In this document: piece by piece, positions 45,434 to 55,196 of the stretch | Numbering within the stretch: position 1 is the stretch's first letter | Layout of the letters: each line of letters begins with the position of its first letter | Program-made: the position numbers and the translations under genes | From: Blastopirellula marina | Lineage (GTDB): Bacteria > Planctomycetota > Planctomycetia > Pirellulales > Pirellulaceae | Direction: 5' to 3' | Length of the DNA stretch: 64,000 nucleotides | Assembly: GCF_002967765.1 (NCBI RefSeq) | Contig: NZ_PUHY01000006.1 | Coordinates: forward strand, 248,001-312,000 | Notes under the pieces: generated by a model | What the model saw: only the letters and a program-made list of their open reading frames with translations | Told to the model about the DNA's origin: nothing | Databases searched by the model: none

Positions 45434-47422
45434 TTAGACCTGGAATTGCCCGACCAGGATTGCCAACTCTTGCGAAATGCCGTTCAGGGATCCACTGTGA
45501 TGGCGCGTTTCGCTTGCCCCAGCCGAAACCAACACAGCACCATCATCGACAGAGTTCACGGCGCGGGCAATTTCTTCACCGGCAGTAGCCGATTCCGTGA
45601 CCGACTGTGAAACTTGTTGAACCGCACAGTTTGCGTTGGCAACGCTTTGAGCAATCTCTTGCGTCGTGGCCGATTGTTCTTCAACAGCTGCTGCGATCTC
45701 TTGAGCGACTTCGTTCAGATTCACAATCACCGCACGAATCGCATCGATGGCCTTTATCGATTCATCGGAAGTCGATTGAATGCTGGTGACACGACGTTCA
45801 ATATCGCCGGTGGCATCCCCCGTTTGACGAGCCAGCTCTTTCACTTCGCCCGCCACAACGGCAAATCCCTTCCCCGCTTCTCCCGCACGCGCCGCTTCAA
45901 TCGTTGCATTCAAGGCCAGCAGATTCGTTTGCTCGGCAATGTCTTGGATCAGCTCGACCACATCACCAATCTCGTTGGCTGCCGTATTCAAGCTCGACAA
46001 AAGGCCACAGCTATTATCGGACAAGCGGTGTGCTTCCGAGGCAATCCCACTGACCTTTTCCATGTTCGTGGCGATCTGATTAATGCTGATCGACATCTCT
46101 TCGACCGAGCTGGCCACCGATTCCATGTTGGTCGACATTTCAACGGCCATATCCGAGAGCGATCGCATGTTGATCGAAAGCTCTTCCGACGCCGCAGCGG
46201 CCGATGTCGATTGCGATTTGGTATCGTTAGAAACGCTCGCCATGTTCTCAGCGGTCTTATTCATGTCTTCCGCGGAACGGGCAATCGCCTCGCTATTCTT
46301 CGACAAAGCTAACATCGCTCGCTGTAAGTTCTCAACCATATGGTTCACGGAATTCGACATCTTACCGACTTCGTCTCCACTGGTGATCTCCAGCCGTTGT
46401 CGTAAGTCCCCCTCGGAAACCGCGCCAAGGATGGTCATGACACGCCGAATCGGCCGGACGATCGCTCGGCTTTGTAGCAGTGCAATCACCAAACCAATTG
46501 CGATTGCCCCCAAGCTGACCACCAGCACGGAAACTAGCGTCGCACGATTCGAGGCCTCGACTTCCGGCCCCAGCCCGTTCTGCTCTGTCGTAATTTCCTG
46601 ATTGAGCTTAACGGCCAAAGCGGCAATCTGCGGACCGTAGACGTCAAGTTTCTCTTGAACTAACTGACGTTCGTTAGTGATTGCCGTAGCCATCTCCACC
46701 AACGCTTGCTGATATTGTTCGCGATTGGTTGAGACGGCTTCGAGGATCTCGCGGCTCTTTGGATCCTTCAACGCTTCTCCCAGCTTTTTCAGATTGGCCG
46801 CAAATTGGTCGACCGCATGCAAGGTTGCTTCGTTAAAGCGGGGATCATTAGTCACAATTAGCTTAAAAACGCTGAGGCGGGCGTTCATCAGATCGTTCAA
46901 AGTCACCCCAGCCAGACCGGCAGCTTCCGCGTTTTCGTTGGATTGTGCGGCTTCGATAATCGACTTCAGTTGCTGGACCATTTGCGGTCCTTCTTGGTCG
47001 AGCACGTTCACACGCTTGTTCTCTCGCATATCGCGGCAAGCAACGATGTCGTTGAATGCCTGATAGTACTCAGCGGATGCCACACGCATTTCGTTAATCA
47101 ACTGCTGATTCTCTGGGTCGACAATACGCTCGTCCGCTTCGGCGAGCATCTTCTCGGCTTCTGCGCGTGTTTCTGCGAATTTGGTCACGAACTCTTGTCG
47201 CCCGGAGACGTCAAAGTTCTTGGCCGACAACCGCATTTGCATCACACGGTCGATGATGTCCGAGCAGAAATTGGAGTCACGGGCCAAGGTTCGATACTGA
47301 TCGAAGCCATCAGCCGCATCTCGAATTCCATACCAGGCAACGCCGGAAGAGATGCCCATCAGCAGCAGAATAACCCCGAAGCCAGCCATCGTCTTTTGCA
47401 GAATGCTCAGTCGACTCAACAT
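45434..47422 (-). CDS. Methyl-accepting chemotaxis protein
   Basis: 662-residue chemoreceptor. Helix 1 is near 13-33, a periplasmic sensor of about 280 helical residues follows (four-helix or HBM-like), helix 2 is near 305-325 ([23 protein letters not shown]), then a HAMP domain, and the long cytoplasmic hairpin with the signalling tip [19 protein letters not shown]. There is no CheR-binding pentapeptide at the end. ATG 47422 is preferred: it starts at MLSRLSILQ, whereas the longer frame adds a basic tail without hydrophobic character. No other che gene is adjacent; the ligand is unknown. Confidence 0.92.
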   Translation of the reverse strand: MLSRLSILQKTMAGFGVILLLMGISSGVAWYGIRDAADGFDQYRTLARDSNFCSDIIDRVMQMRLSAKNFDVSGRQEFVTKFAETRAEAEKMLAEADERIVDPENQQLINEMRVASAEYYQAFNDIVACRDMRENKRVNVLDQEGPQMVQQLKSIIEAAQSNENAEAAGLAGVTLNDLMNARLSVFKLIVTNDPRFNEATLHAVDQFAANLKKLGEALKDPKSREILEAVSTNREQYQQALVEMATAITNERQLVQEKLDVYGPQIAALAVKLNQEITTEQNGLGPEVEASNRATLVSVLVVSLGAIAIGLVIALLQSRAIVRPIRRVMTILGAVSEGDLRQRLEITSGDEVGKMSNSVNHMVENLQRAMLALSKNSEAIARSAEDMNKTAENMASVSNDTKSQSTSAAAASEELSINMRSLSDMAVEMSTNMESVASSVEEMSISINQIATNMEKVSGIASEAHRLSDNSCGLLSSLNTAANEIGDVVELIQDIAEQTNLLALNATIEAARAGEAGKGFAVVAGEVKELARQTGDATGDIERRVTSIQSTSDESIKAIDAIRAVIVNLNEVAQEIAAAVEEQSATTQEIAQSVANANCAVQQVSQSVTESATAGEEIARAVNSVDDGAVLVSAGASETRHHSGSLNGISQELAILVGQFQV

Positions 47423-47794
47423 CACCAATACCCCCGTAGATCTAACACTCAGAAAGTTTTGCTTCTCTCGACGTCGTTCCGAGGTTTTGATGCCACGAGT
47501 TCGCAGAAGCCGCATCACAATACGCGGTGCCCAATACATCGCGTGATAGAAATTAGTTACGCCATGCAAGCGTCACTGTCGGAAAACCTTCGCAGGCGAA
47601 GGGGCTGCTTTACGGTTTTCCCCAATCCCAAGCACGGCACAATTGATGCAAAGCGAAATTAGAACACGCATGCCGCCCGTCTGGATTCGACCTGGAATAT
47701 CTCCAGGAACGAGATGGCTGAACAATCATAGGGGTCGCTGGCGGTAACCCGCCTTCACGATTACGGCCAAACCGAAGCTTGGCCCCATTCGGCC

Positions 47795-48985
47795 TTAGTT
47801 CTTCAGCGTACGCTGCAACAGCCATCCACCAGCGATTAGTAGGACAACATTCCCTAGCCAAACGGCTACTGCGGGCCATTCGCCATCCTTGGCGCGATCG
47901 ACCCCCAAGGCCATCAGCGGATAGTAGACCAATAGCACCGGCACGAACGCGGCGAAGAAGCTGGTCACAAAGTCGGCGTTACGTTGTCGAATCGCCAGGG
48001 GAATACCGAGCAAGGCGAAGCACAAACAGCTAAACCCGTTAGCCCAACGGCGGTGTGGTTCCGTTTTCAAGCGGTTGATCTGAGCGGCCGACCAGTTCTT
48101 TTCTTTCATCCAGTAAGACCAAGTCGGGTCATCCTCGGCCGGCATTTGACCGGTCACCAAGCAAGCGGCACCCTTGGCGGCCAAAACTTGGGCGACCTGG
48201 CGGTGGTAGGTTTTCATCTTTCCACTCCACGCCGGGATCCGACGCATCGGCTGGTGGGAAGCATCACGAATCCCTTCCACTGCGGTCGGATCGGTCAGGG
48301 GAATCGAAGTGACAAACTCGCCTGGATGCTCAAACACCTTTCCTTCCGGGCCGGTCGATCGAATTCGGCTATCGGTCAGGGTGACAATCACTCGGTCGTG
48401 CTCTGGGTCCGATTCCAACTTGGCGGTCGCGGCCGAGATGGTCACAATCCCCTGCTCACCTGACTTGACGATTGATATTTCTGGTCGAATTAACAGGTCT
48501 CCTTCGACATCACGCACCAAGATCGAGAACTTGTCGCTATGAAACGACTTCTTCGTCTTCAGTACGCCGTACACGATGTCGTCGATCGATTGCATCACCA
48601 CATTTCGCAGCCCAAGATGCCCCCACGAGACCGCCACGTCGTTCAGCCAGACGCAGGTCACCGACAGGACCAATGCGATCACCAACCCAGGCGCAATTAA
48701 GCTCATCGGGCTGATACCGGCTGCCTTCAACGCGTTCAGCTCGTTGCTAGCACTCACGCGGCCGTAAACATTGCATACCGCGAACAGCATCGTACCGGGC
48801 ACGGCAAAACGAAGCGCATTGGGCAGAAGATATGGCACCGCTTTGATCAGCGCAACAAAGCCGAGACCTTCCTTGATCGCTTGCTGTCCGAGCCCCACAA
48901 ACAACAGAAGTGCGGTCAGCACGAATAGCGCCAGAAAGAAGACTTTCAGCAGCTCTTCGACAATGTAGCGTTGCAGAATACCCAT
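47795..48985 (-). CDS. LptF/LptG-type (YjgP/YjgQ) permease
   Basis: 396-residue inner-membrane protein with the YjgP/YjgQ layout: helices near 10-30, 55-75 and 98-120, a periplasmic beta-jellyroll-like domain about 130-300, then three C-terminal helices (LCFALLGIPLAIRQRN, and two to the end). LptF and LptG span the membrane in the ABC exporter that extracts lipopolysaccharide. Only one such gene is here, so it is not called lptF or lptG. Residues NELNALKAAGISPM are the family's coupling region. It lies in a single-gene unit downstream of the PP2C gene, separated by 96 bases. Confidence 0.9.
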   Translation of the reverse strand: MGILQRYIVEELLKVFFLALFVLTALLLFVGLGQQAIKEGLGFVALIKAVPYLLPNALRFAVPGTMLFAVCNVYGRVSASNELNALKAAGISPMSLIAPGLVIALVLSVTCVWLNDVAVSWGHLGLRNVVMQSIDDIVYGVLKTKKSFHSDKFSILVRDVEGDLLIRPEISIVKSGEQGIVTISAATAKLESDPEHDRVIVTLTDSRIRSTGPEGKVFEHPGEFVTSIPLTDPTAVEGIRDASHQPMRRIPAWSGKMKTYHRQVAQVLAAKGAACLVTGQMPAEDDPTWSYWMKEKNWSAAQINRLKTEPHRRWANGFSCLCFALLGIPLAIRQRNADFVTSFFAAFVPVLLVYYPLMALGVDRAKDGEWPAVAVWLGNVVLLIAGGWLLQRTLKN

Positions 48986-49081
48986 CGTGATCGAAATCCA
49001 TTTCGATCCGGTCCCAGCACCACGCCAGGCAAAGAATCGGCTGGTTACTGTAGCAGCTACAAGAAACTAAAGAAATGTCGC

Positions 49082-50428
49082 TCAGCCGAGGTCAGGGCGA
49101 GAATCTTCATCCAGTGGGTTTTTCGCCCCGTTTTGGCCACGAATCTGGGCCATCAGCGAGCCGATGCCCAGCAGATAGTGGCGGGAAGCTTTGTAGTAGT
49201 CCCCTTTTTTCATCTCGGTATCGGCCTGACCACCGATCTGATGGACCGTTTCCCAGTCGATCTTCCACTCGTTGGTCCGGGCCGCTTCGCTGAGTTCGTC
49301 GAACAGAATCTTCAGATTGAGAGCCACGTTCGAGTCGGCATGGCACTGAGTTTCCGAATAAGGCCCTTTGCCGAAACGAAATTTCTTCTTCGCCGGCAAC
49401 TGAACCAGTTCACCGGTAAACCGATACACCAGGGCGAAGATCCCTGCGAAGATCGTTATCAATACACCGCCCAGAGTGACCAAAGGCTGCTGGAAGTAAT
49501 ACGCCAAACCGCTGGCCATCAACACCAACAGTAGCCCGATCCACAGCATCCGCGGAATGGGACGCATCACGCGTTCCATCGGTGGCGGAGGAAGGTCCTC
49601 TTCGTTGATCAGCGGATCGTTCTTGCATGGATCGTTGGCGATTTGTTCGCCAGTCACTTTCACCACGATCACGGTGATGTTGTCGGGGCCACCTCGCAGG
49701 TTGGCCATGTCGATCATCAACTGGGCCGCTTTGGTCGGCTCCAAAGAATGCAGGATGAGGGCGATTTCCTCGTCGCTGACCGGGCCTGATGCCCCGTCGC
49801 TGCACATCATGAACGTATCGCCCACTTCCAGCGGGAACGCCCCTTCCAGGTCGACTTCGACCTCAGGCGAAGGACCAAGCGAGCGGGTTATCACGTTCTT
49901 CGGAATTGCGGCGTAAACGTCCTCGGAGTATTCCTTGCCCTTGGTCGCGGCCTTGATCTCCCAGGCCATGCTGTGATCGAAGGTCATCTGTTCCAGCTTG
50001 CCCTGACGCAAACGGTAGATGCGGCTATCGCCGACGTGCCCCATCACGGCACCTTGGGGAAGCAGCAGCAAACAGCTGCATGTGGTCCCCATCTTATGGA
50101 ACGCCGCGTTTGACTCGCCGCGGCGATTGATGATCATATTCGCCTCTTCAATGGCCGCCGTCAGGGCCATCGCAGGCTTCTTGTCGATGTATTTTTTATA
50201 GAGATGCCGTACCTGTTCGACGGCGATTTCGCTGGCAAGTTCTCCCGCCGCGTGCGCGCCCATCCCATCGGCGACGACAAACAAATGTCCTCGCCGCTGC
50301 CAATCTTCCCACGATTGCGTAATAGCAACGCCGTAGTGGTCCTGATTGTTAGAGCGTCGCATCCCCACATCGCTTAATGCAGCGACTTGAAGACATCCTG
50401 CCCATTCATGCTTTTCGCTCTGGGCCAT
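49082..50428 (-). CDS. PP2C-family protein phosphatase with membrane helices
   Basis: 448-residue protein. The PP2C (SpoIIE/Stp1-like) domain covers about 12-262: DVGMRRSNNQDHYG, FVVADGMGAHAAGE, GHVGDSRIYRLR, CSDGASG and RGGPDNITVIVV hold the Asp residues that bind Mn/Mg. Two helices near 297-345 anchor it, and a C-terminal segment of about 100 residues of unknown fold follows (DYYKASRHYLLGIGSL). It would dephosphorylate Ser/Thr targets of Hanks-type kinases, of which one is encoded 5 kb away. It is read toward the LptF/G-type gene. Confidence 0.9.
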   Translation of the reverse strand: MAQSEKHEWAGCLQVAALSDVGMRRSNNQDHYGVAITQSWEDWQRRGHLFVVADGMGAHAAGELASEIAVEQVRHLYKKYIDKKPAMALTAAIEEANMIINRRGESNAAFHKMGTTCSCLLLLPQGAVMGHVGDSRIYRLRQGKLEQMTFDHSMAWEIKAATKGKEYSEDVYAAIPKNVITRSLGPSPEVEVDLEGAFPLEVGDTFMMCSDGASGPVSDEEIALILHSLEPTKAAQLMIDMANLRGGPDNITVIVVKVTGEQIANDPCKNDPLINEEDLPPPPMERVMRPIPRMLWIGLLLVLMASGLAYYFQQPLVTLGGVLITIFAGIFALVYRFTGELVQLPAKKKFRFGKGPYSETQCHADSNVALNLKILFDELSEAARTNEWKIDWETVHQIGGQADTEMKKGDYYKASRHYLLGIGSLMAQIRGQNGAKNPLDEDSRPDLG

Positions 50429-50820
50429 GCTGGCGGAAACCTACTCGATCCTCTTGCTCCTCCAGGGACAAGCCGACGGCGACTTGCATGCGATATCGAC
50501 TCGCGAAATTCCCTGTTCCCTACTTAATTATCGGTGCGTCCCAAATTGGGCCCATAGTCACGTAAATGATTTTTTATGGGAAGCTCTCGATAATAAACGG
50601 GCCCGCTAGCAAGCACAACTCGCCGTTGCCTCTAGCGCCCCCTCAAATCAATGGTCATTTCCCGAGAAAACCGAATAGATTTTCCTTGGCTAACCGGCTC
50701 TCGGCGCGGACTTTCTTGGCAGATTGATGTCCCCAGGAAAACTATCTGGCGGCGAATCGGCATGATCGCTACAATCCCGCCCCACGCGAAGTTTCGCGGC
50801 CTCTGGTTTCAGGATAGCTC
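50429..50820. other. Non-coding spacer between divergent genes
   Basis: 392 bases between PP2C and PEGA genes, holding both promoters. No repeat, hairpin or convincing frame was seen. Confidence 0.5.
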
Positions 50821-51459
50821 ATGGGTCCATTTTTCACACAAAAATCGACCGTTTTTCATCGCATTAGCGTGCTCACGCTGTTGGTCATCATGGTGGCAAG
50901 CACCGGATGTGTCCGACGCCGTTTCACCGTGCGCACCAATCCTCCAGGAGCCGTCCTGTATGTCGACAACCAGGAAATCGGCGTCACTCCGGTAGCGACC
51001 GGCTATACCTACTACGGCACGCGTGAAATCCGTCTCGAAAAAGATGGTTACGAGCCAGTCGTCCAGCTTCATCAGTTCAAGACACCTTGGTACGAATACC
51101 CAGGCCTCGACTTCATTTCCGAGAACCTTGTCCCCTGGGAAATCCGCGACCAACGCGATCTCGAGTTCGAGATGGTTCCCTTGCGGATCATTCCGCCGGA
51201 AGAATTGCGAGCTCGGGCCGAACAGTTGCGTGCGAATGCCCACGCTGGCTACGCTACGCCGCTGGCTCCGCCACAGCAAACTTACGTCCCCTCGGCGGTT
51301 GTCCAACCACCAGCCCAACGCATTCCTTACTGGGACGATCTCAACCAACCACAGCCTCAGCCAACGCCAGCCGAGATGCTCCCGGCACCACCATCGTCCG
51401 GCATGAACAGCCTACCCTCAGGCGGCTACGAACTGCCTCCGTTGCCCTCTGGCTATTAG
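50821..51459 (+). CDS. PEGA-domain lipoprotein
   Basis: 212-residue predicted lipoprotein: a basic N-terminus, hydrophobic VLTLLVIMVAS and the lipobox STGC with Cys30. A PEGA domain follows at about 36-105 (TNPPGAVLYVDNQEIGVTPV ... EIRLEKDGYEP), a surface-exposed beta module with the classic PxGAxVxVDG-type motif. The last 80 residues are Pro/Gln-rich (QPQPQPTPAEM), probably extended and flexible. Likely to sit at the outer membrane or cell surface; partner unknown. Confidence 0.82.
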   Translation: MGPFFTQKSTVFHRISVLTLLVIMVASTGCVRRRFTVRTNPPGAVLYVDNQEIGVTPVATGYTYYGTREIRLEKDGYEPVVQLHQFKTPWYEYPGLDFISENLVPWEIRDQRDLEFEMVPLRIIPPEELRARAEQLRANAHAGYATPLAPPQQTYVPSAVVQPPAQRIPYWDDLNQPQPQPTPAEMLPAPPSSGMNSLPSGGYELPPLPSGY

Positions 51460-51475
51460 GCCGCGCGGTCGCTTG

Positions 51476-52987
51476 CTACCGACGCAGATGAAGTTCGTTG
51501 TCTGCGAATTTCAGAATTCGGACGCGGCCAGACGTTTCACCCGCGACGATCGTCCTCCCATCAGCCACCACGGCGTGAATCTCCCATGGATCATCTAGAT
51601 AGCTCGGAATCTCCGGTCGTCCTTCTGGTGCGTCCGTAAACCTGGCAACCTCGGCCTGCTTCGAGATCTGCCATACCCGAATCGTCGCGTCCTTCGAGCC
51701 GGTCACCAGGTAGTCGTCCTCTAAGAAACAAGCGGCCAGCACGCGATCGGTATGCCCGGCGAAAGTGGCGATCGGTTGCCCATCGTCAACTCGCCACAAC
51801 TTGGCGGTCGAATCCCCGGCGGTCAGCAACAGTTGCCCGAATTCAGACTGCTCGATGATATTCACCCAACCGTTGTCGTGGGCACTGACGATACGAGTCG
51901 CTTCACTGGCTCGCCAATCCCACCAAACCAGCTGCCCCTTCTCGGTGCCGTAAAGAATGGTGAGACCATCATTAAGTAAACAAAGACGCGTAATCGGTTT
52001 TGGCAAACTTACCTCGCGCACACGCTGGCGATTAGCGGTTCGCCATACTGTAAACGTCGTTGCATCCTCTTGCCCGAGCGCGGCATAGTCGAGTGAGGTA
52101 TCGCTTGCCACCGAAACAAAGTGTTCGCCGTCGAGCAGCGACAACACGGCCGTCACGCGATGATCGTGCGTCAGCAACTGTTCTTCGCCGGTCAACAGAT
52201 CGATCACGCCGACCGTTTTATCGACACACGCCACGATCAACTTGTTCTTGCCTGGCAAAATCGCCAAGTCTTGCATTTGATAGCCGCCGTGCCGCGCGAC
52301 CAATCGTGACTCGATCGGCCAGCTAGTCAGATCCCAATTCAACACTTCGTTGCTGCTGGTATAGAGTGAGGTTTCGTCCGCCGACAACTCGACGGCATGC
52401 ACAAAGTCGCTAGTCGAATGGTCGAAAACTGTTTCGATGCTGCTCGCCTTCTGCGTGTTCCAAAACCGGACTTCTCCATACCGCCCTGCCGTAACCACTA
52501 GGCCCGCGTAAAGTCGCTTGGCAATCAGAATCCGGCCGGTGTGGTCGTCGGTTTGAAGTTGCGGCGTTGGTCCGTCGTCGTAGTCGTTGAACTTGCAAGG
52601 AAACTCGCCCGCGTACCAAGCACCCTCAGTCTCGCTGAAGTCTGCTTCCGCCCCTTCCAATGCCAAACTAAAGACCAAAACGAATTGGTGACTTCCGCTC
52701 AATCGTTCACGAATCGTCTCGATGTCGGCGGGATCGGTGACGTAAACGCCCAGGTAATCCCAGAAGTCAAACTCATCGCTGTCGAGATGCGTTTCGACAA
52801 AGTCGCTATCTAAGTAGAGACCTAAGTCGTCTCGCAATCCCCAAATCGGATTGCGATCTTCCCAAGCTTCGTACACTTCATCCGAGACACCATCGCTCGG
52901 TTCAGGCTCCCAGAATGGATACGCGTATCCAGCTTCTTCCCCCCTGGTCCCCGGCTTTATTCCAAACACGTGAACAGTATGTGGCAT
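51476..52987 (-). CDS. WD40-repeat protein
   Basis: 503-residue cytoplasmic protein. The first 150 or so residues form a domain without recognised homology (PHTVHVFGIKPG ... WDYLGVYVTDP). Residues about 170-500 form a WD40 propeller, with repeat ends such as GEVRFWNT, STAKLWRVDDG and ATIRVWQISK, and GHTDRVLAACF at a blade start. It has no signal or kinase domain. A protein-binding scaffold is likely. ATG 52987 is preferred because AGGAT precedes it, and the longer reading adds an Arg-rich, non-coding-looking extension. It converges on the PEGA gene with 16 bases between stops. Confidence 0.82.
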   Translation of the reverse strand: MPHTVHVFGIKPGTRGEEAGYAYPFWEPEPSDGVSDEVYEAWEDRNPIWGLRDDLGLYLDSDFVETHLDSDEFDFWDYLGVYVTDPADIETIRERLSGSHQFVLVFSLALEGAEADFSETEGAWYAGEFPCKFNDYDDGPTPQLQTDDHTGRILIAKRLYAGLVVTAGRYGEVRFWNTQKASSIETVFDHSTSDFVHAVELSADETSLYTSSNEVLNWDLTSWPIESRLVARHGGYQMQDLAILPGKNKLIVACVDKTVGVIDLLTGEEQLLTHDHRVTAVLSLLDGEHFVSVASDTSLDYAALGQEDATTFTVWRTANRQRVREVSLPKPITRLCLLNDGLTILYGTEKGQLVWWDWRASEATRIVSAHDNGWVNIIEQSEFGQLLLTAGDSTAKLWRVDDGQPIATFAGHTDRVLAACFLEDDYLVTGSKDATIRVWQISKQAEVARFTDAPEGRPEIPSYLDDPWEIHAVVADGRTIVAGETSGRVRILKFADNELHLRR

Positions 52988-53212
52988 AGGGATCCTACTT
53001 GTCCGTACAACAATCAGTTGGCATAGCGGCTTCGAATTCCGACGATAGGCGTCGAGCCTATAAGGGGAACGCTCACGGTTTCCGCATCGCCAAGTTAAGG
53101 AGCGTAAGCTGGCGAAAAGAACTTCTCGCAATCGCTCGCGGCATCACTTACAACAAGCATACGCATCCCGCATCGCGTTCTCCATTCCGATTTTACCAGC
53201 GAAGCAGCCACC

Positions 53213-54091
53213 GTGCCTCAGCCCATCCAGAAAACGACCTCACGTCGCTGGCTGACATTCCGAATCAGCACGCTACTACTAGCAGTGGGCTTGGTCTCGA
53301 TTGCTTTGGGTTACCCGCACCTTCGACATTACGTGCAATTTCAGAGATTCAAATCGTTCGTCGGACGCGATCTGAGCCAGCTTTCGGATGAGGAAACGAA
53401 GTTACTCCGCAACATTGTGAAAGAATTACTCCAAACGGAAGACTCTCCTTTTACGGGTACAAAGCCTTTACTTTGCATCTGGAAAAGCGAGTGCAAGACA
53501 AAGGAACGTTTCCTCTTACTGCAAACGAGCGGTATCTACGCGATTCCGGGAGATAACCCAGTTTACCTCACTACATTCAATAGTTCTGGACAAGTTATTA
53601 AGAACGAATCCTTCCCGACTGGGTACCGGAATAATCTCGTCGATGCCAACATCGAACATGAATCGCCATTCGGTCCGACACCAATTTTACGAATCAGAAC
53701 TGGGCCCGGAATTCATGGTACGCCAGCTCGAGAACAATATTACGCTGTCGTCGAAAACGAGATCGTTTTGCTACGTTTAGAGGACAACAATGGTAGTCGA
53801 ATCAAAAACAGGCAATATTCCCTAGGCCCAGAACCAACGCAGCGCACAGAAACCCAGTGGCTCAGCGGTCTACGCGATCCCAATCCGATCGAAGTCTTAC
53901 GAAGCCTTAACTGGCTGGCCGATGCAGATTCACCCGTCGACAGTGCGGAAACAGTTGCAATCGTCAAGCAACTCAGCACGCATCCAAACGCCTGGATCGC
54001 GGAAGCTGCTCAGTACGTCCTTTCTCCGCATCCCGATCATCGCAGCGATCTATTTCAGCTGCTTCGCGATGACACATCCCACGCGGATTAA
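53213..54091 (+). CDS. Hypothetical protein with N-terminal membrane anchor
   Basis: 292-residue protein starting at GTG. A basic stretch and one hydrophobic segment (TLLLAVGLVSIALGY, about 20-35) form a signal anchor of the kind common in planctomycete proteins; the remainder is soluble, on the far side of the membrane. The C-terminal portion (about 220-292) contains helix pairs (PVDSAETVAIVKQL, NAWIAEAAQYVLSP) like a HEAT repeat. No function was recognised. It is followed 5 bases later by another hypothetical gene, probably in one transcript. Confidence 0.65.
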   Translation: MPQPIQKTTSRRWLTFRISTLLLAVGLVSIALGYPHLRHYVQFQRFKSFVGRDLSQLSDEETKLLRNIVKELLQTEDSPFTGTKPLLCIWKSECKTKERFLLLQTSGIYAIPGDNPVYLTTFNSSGQVIKNESFPTGYRNNLVDANIEHESPFGPTPILRIRTGPGIHGTPAREQYYAVVENEIVLLRLEDNNGSRIKNRQYSLGPEPTQRTETQWLSGLRDPNPIEVLRSLNWLADADSPVDSAETVAIVKQLSTHPNAWIAEAAQYVLSPHPDHRSDLFQLLRDDTSHAD

Positions 54092-54096
54092 CCTCA

Positions 54097-54477
54097 ATGG
54101 CTTCGCTTTGGAATACACTGCTTTCCTACCTCGCTCCAGGTTACCACTGGCGCAGGGTGTGCCCCGATACGCTCGAAGCGATCGCCGATGATTTCATTGC
54201 CAAACACTTGCCCGATTCCAGTGTCTGCCAGGCACTCGATTTCAATCGTATCGACGACGGCGATCCTGGGTTTGCCTGGCGGAGGCGTGTCGCGGCGATT
54301 TATGGCGTAGCAACCTGTTATCAACATCCGCGTGGCGATGTCGCACGGCCAGGCTGGAATCGTGCGCTCTGGCAACATCATCCCAATACTTCCCCGGAAC
54401 AATTGGTCGATCGAATTTTCGAGCAAATCATTCAACAGCTTCGCACAGCGAACGAAAGGAGCACGCGTTCACCCTGA
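54097..54477 (+). CDS. Hypothetical protein, 126 residues
   Basis: Small soluble protein with no recognised family. It contains GFAWRRRVAAIYGVATCYQHPRG and helical ends. It begins 5 bases after the preceding hypothetical gene, which suggests they are co-expressed. Composition is consistent with real coding sequence. Confidence 0.6.
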   Translation: MASLWNTLLSYLAPGYHWRRVCPDTLEAIADDFIAKHLPDSSVCQALDFNRIDDGDPGFAWRRRVAAIYGVATCYQHPRGDVARPGWNRALWQHHPNTSPEQLVDRIFEQIIQQLRTANERSTRSP

Positions 54478-54602
54478 TTGTGTTGTATTGAGTCGAAATC
54501 TCTCGTCACAAGCTCTGATCTCATAACAACCTGCGACGATTTCGCAAAATTGTGTGTAAGGTTTTCTCCCCAGCTCGGAATCCATTAGCAGAGAGAGGAA
54601 CC

Positions 54603-55196
54603 ATGCCGGATGCACCACTGACCCGCGTTACCTTGCTCCTGCGAATCCGTGACGCGGCCGACACCGAGGCCTGGAAACAGTTCGTCGAACTGTACGGCCC
54701 TGTTGTGTACGGTTGGTATCGGAATCGTGGATTGCAAGACGCGGATGCGTGCGATCTGACGCAGGAAGTCCTGCAAGGCGTCGCTCAAGGTGCGTCTCGT
54801 CTGCAATACGATCCGCAGCGAGGCACGTTTCGTTCGTGGTTGTTCACGATCGCTCGCCGAAGGATGCACGACTTCTTAGAGCGTCGCGGACGTTTACCAA
54901 GTTCAGGCGAAGATACCGGCCAGTTCCAATCGCTTGCCGCCCAACCTGCGGCGGATGAAGAAGCCGAATGGGAACGTAGCTACCAGCAGCAATTGTTTTC
55001 CCTGGCAGCCGCGCACGTGGAAACGTGCGTTGAACCTGCTACCTGGCAAGCTTTCTGGCGAACTGCCGTTGAAGGTCAGCCTGGGCAGAAGGTCGCCGAG
55101 CAGCTGCAGATGACCATCGGTAGCGTCTACGTTGCGAAAAGTCGCGTGATGGCCCGCTTAAAACAATGGATCGAAGAGGTCCAAGGAGACGAATAG
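54603..55196 (+). CDS. ECF-type RNA polymerase sigma factor
   Basis: 197-residue sigma factor of the extracytoplasmic-function kind. Region 2 spans about 25-100 (LYGPVVYGWYRNRGLQDADACDLTQEVLQGV ... GTFRSWLFTIARRRMHDFLERR), the -10 recognition helix, and region 4 lies near 145-190 (VAEQLQMTIGSVYVAKSRVMARLKQW). It would redirect transcription to a small set of promoters. ATG 54603 is preferred, with GAGAGAGGAA 2 bases upstream. The stop is directly followed by the ATG of a gene with an anti-sigma-type zinc finger and a kinase domain, so the two form a regulatory pair. Confidence 0.92.
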   Translation: MPDAPLTRVTLLLRIRDAADTEAWKQFVELYGPVVYGWYRNRGLQDADACDLTQEVLQGVAQGASRLQYDPQRGTFRSWLFTIARRRMHDFLERRGRLPSSGEDTGQFQSLAAQPAADEEAEWERSYQQQLFSLAAAHVETCVEPATWQAFWRTAVEGQPGQKVAEQLQMTIGSVYVAKSRVMARLKQWIEEVQGDE